DNA of 64,000 nt from Neobacillus sp. CF12 (GTDB lineage Bacteria > Bacillota > Bacilli > Bacillales > Cytobacillaceae). Location: the NCBI RefSeq assembly GCF_030348765.1, contig NZ_JAUCEU010000007.1:676501-740500 (forward strand), given 5' to 3'. This document shows, in pieces, positions 62,411 to 64,000 of the stretch (the stretch's first letter is position 1; every line of letters starts with the position of its first letter). Under the pieces are notes generated by a model. The model had not been told where the DNA came from, searched no databases, and saw nothing but the letters and a program-made list of their open reading frames with translations. The translations under genes were made by a program, and so were the position numbers.

Positions 62411-62473
62411 ATAAAAACTAAGGGTACGCTTATTAATCTGGTAAAAAAAGGTGTTTTAAAGAAAAGGAATTGA
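62411..62473 (+). pseudogene. Scrap related to the gene at 55781
   Basis: Plus strand IKTKGTLINLVKKGVLKKRN then TGA matches KNKGTLVNLVKKGVLARK at the end of the 55781-56106 gene. Nothing upstream is recognisable. Evidence that a second copy of that gene, or its element, once stood here. Confidence 0.55.
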
Positions 62474-62593
62474 TTTGCTTAAATTAAACCCCCGTTCCAA
62501 TAAGGGACGGGGTATTAATATTATAGAATATCGTCTAACATCCTCTTCTGGATTAATTAAACCTTCTTCATTTTATCATTGGAAAACAAACTA

Positions 62594-63349
62594 TTATACT
62601 TCGACTTCCAAGGAATAATATTTGGCCAAATACTGATCGATCATATTTTCCACTTCATCAGTCGAAAGCATATCTAAAATCATTGCCCCGCCAACAACAT
62701 TCAAATATTTATTTGCCTGAACAAAGTGATCTCGTTTAATCTGAATTCCTCTTTTTTCAAGCTTAATAATTGATTTTAGAATACCCCTGGTAATATTGCG
62801 GTTAGATGTAAAATTACTTGAAAAGAAAACAATACATCTTGCAGAGAAATCTTTTTCAGTAAAGAAGTCCGTTAACCAATACGGATTACTAGTATTAGAT
62901 TCATCATAGGTCATATATCCTACCCACCACAATCTAGCTAGAATGTGTACAAATAACGAGCGTTTATTTCCGTTTTTAAAGAAAATGGCTGTGTTGATTC
63001 GCTGATCCTTTTTATCTTGTAATTCACTTTTTAAGCGATAGTAAGTGAAATCTCTAAATTGTAAATGTGCTAATCCTGACCAAAGTTTTTCTTGTGTTGC
63101 TTGAGATACGGTTAAATGTTTCAGAGCATCATAAATGACTTTAACATTTTCTCGATCACTAAAAGCATAGTCTTCATGGTAGTTAAATTCTGGCATTTCA
63201 AAGTCAATTTTGGATTCAACTACTCGATCCTCTTCACGAAAATAATTGTCAAACCAAACGTTATCTTTTGTATAGTAATGTTCTTTATATGAATCATAAT
63301 TCGTCCGTAAATCCATTAGAGTCTCATCTGTAATGAATGATAATTTCAC
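62594..63349 (-). CDS. DUF6339 family protein
   Basis: 251 residues with a GTG start; GGAGG lies in the last codons of the gene before it. KLWSGLAHLQFRDFTYYRLK, KRSLFVHILARLWWVGYMTY and YWLTDFFTEKDF match DUF6339. The rest is helical. The family has no proven function but is often seen next to DNA-modification and restriction genes. It is the downstream member of a coupled gene pair, and the pair may be the end of a longer operon beyond the window. Confidence 0.7.
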   Translation of the reverse strand: MKLSFITDETLMDLRTNYDSYKEHYYTKDNVWFDNYFREEDRVVESKIDFEMPEFNYHEDYAFSDRENVKVIYDALKHLTVSQATQEKLWSGLAHLQFRDFTYYRLKSELQDKKDQRINTAIFFKNGNKRSLFVHILARLWWVGYMTYDESNTSNPYWLTDFFTEKDFSARCIVFFSSNFTSNRNITRGILKSIIKLEKRGIQIKRDHFVQANKYLNVVGGAMILDMLSTDEVENMIDQYLAKYYSLEVEV

Positions 63350-63350
63350 T

Positions 63351-64000
63351 TTAATCCTCCATTTTATTTCGCTTCTCGATTTCTTCGAGACTGGTTCTTA
63401 TAGGTTTTCTTAATACCATTTGAGCAGCCTTCAAAGCCGACAATGAATCCGTACCGACGTCGTGAATGTTAACATTGTTATCAACAAAAATTTTCTCCAA
63501 CACTTGATACCAGGTGTACCCTTCCAAGTCTTCATGGTTATCTTGTAGTTTTGAAAATACATATACTAAACTCGGAACAATGACAGTGGACAAGATGGTG
63601 TTCTTTAATCTTGAATTAGCATTAGATGCATATTGGTTATATTCATATTCCGGTAGCGAAATCGTAATAAAGTTGGAGTGGATATCCACTTCCATGAATT
63701 CATTTTTATTCGATTTCGTTATCTTTGCAATGGAAGGCAGATTTAAAAGTTCTAAATTCTCTTCGAATAAAGTCGTTTCAATCGCATCCCCAATTGCGAG
63801 TAAGTTTCCTTTTTCAAAAGAAATAGCAATATCTTTAAACCAATCATTTAACAATTGGTTTTGATAGTTTTCAATTTTCTCACTGGCAATAATAAAGGAG
63901 TGGATTAAAATTTTTCCTCGGAGCACACTTGTTGGGATCGAAATGTCCAGAGTTTTTTTACTAGATTGAAAGGCTTGACGGTAGCTAGTCTGACCACATT
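63351..64000 (-). CDS. Partner of DUF6339, 5' end outside the window
   Basis: The frame is open to the window edge: CGQTSYRQAFQSSKKTLDIS, IPTSVLRGKILIHSFIIASE, then FEENLELLNLPSIAKITKSN and SRLKNTILSTVIVPSLVYVF. At least 216 residues. A GTG at 63926 is a frame start only by chance, since homologous-looking sequence continues upstream. It ends two bases before the DUF6339 start. I do not recognise a domain; the opening reads like an insertion/assembly protein with a beta-rich N-terminus. Confidence 0.6.
   Translation of the reverse strand, partial: CGQTSYRQAFQSSKKTLDISIPTSVLRGKILIHSFIIASEKIENYQNQLLNDWFKDIAISFEKGNLLAIGDAIETTLFEENLELLNLPSIAKITKSNKNEFMEVDIHSNFITISLPEYEYNQYASNANSRLKNTILSTVIVPSLVYVFSKLQDNHEDLEGYTWYQVLEKIFVDNNVNIHDVGTDSLSALKAAQMVLRKPIRTSLEEIEKRNKMED

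Noticed and set aside
1..64000. tRNA, rRNA, prophage or plasmid origin
   Set aside because: No cloverleaf with a GTTCGAATC-type arm, no rRNA sequence, no phage structural genes and no replication initiator were seen.

Overview
Organism: AT-rich, Gram-positive genes with strong GGAGG-type ribosome binding sites, a KimA gene with a c-di-AMP riboswitch, KtrAB, a TxpA-like type I toxin, and staphylococcal/Bacillus-type ArsRBC and CadD point to a chromosome segment of a Bacillaceae member (Bacillus, Neobacillus, Peribacillus or a relative). I see no tRNA or rRNA gene, no replication origin and no CRISPR array. Gene decay is heavy: about a dozen genes are truncated, frameshifted or fused, and an intergenic repeat recurs throughout. 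The segment reads as a fluid accessory region rather than core backbone. || Layout: 1-5.3 kb holds a CadD-like cadmium transporter, a pair of tandem cysteine-containing paralogues and a DUF3231 protein. 5.3-17.7 kb is a monovalent-cation block: KtrA, KtrB, a CPA1 Na+/H+ antiporter, a two-helix K+ channel with an RCK domain, KimA behind a c-di-AMP riboswitch, and a wrecked kdp locus (kdpF, kdpA 5' part fused by deletion to kdpD 3' part, frameshifted kdpE). A serine resolvase with its own res-like site sits inside this block. 18.2-21.0 kb and 42.4-44.9 kb are two copies of a GC-richer padR / DUF1048 / drrA / drrB efflux operon, nearly identical in drrAB, in direct orientation 24 kb apart. Between them lie an IS110 element, leucine-rich-repeat and DUF2199 proteins that look like immunity-type genes, a PadR-regulated SEDS-family membrane protein, a CBS-HEPN protein, a MATE pump, a type I toxin with a LexA-type box over its promoter, DinB, a DUF3800 protein with a long helical C-terminus, an 11-unit 53-bp hairpin array, and arsRBC. 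45-57 kb is mostly remnants (EEP nuclease, Rrf2, alpha/beta hydrolase, NhaC, helicase-endonuclease, a DUF2975-HTH fusion) with a few intact genes (GNAT, a lipoprotein, a second-type uppS). 57.7-64 kb carries an RCC1-type propeller, a DUF262/DUF1524 (GmrSD-like) nuclease with a small HTH partner, an RraB-domain protein, and a DUF6339 gene plus a partner that runs off the window end. || How genes work together: the cation block would let the cell import K+ (KtrAB, KimA), release it (channel) and exchange Na+/H+, with c-di-AMP as the probable common brake through the riboswitch and the RCK_C domains. Loss of kdpBC means ATP-driven high-affinity uptake is gone. Candidates for unstudied biology are the LexA-boxed toxin/antisense pair, the CBS-HEPN protein, the DUF3800-helical-repeat protein, the hairpin array, and the DUF6339 pair at the right edge.
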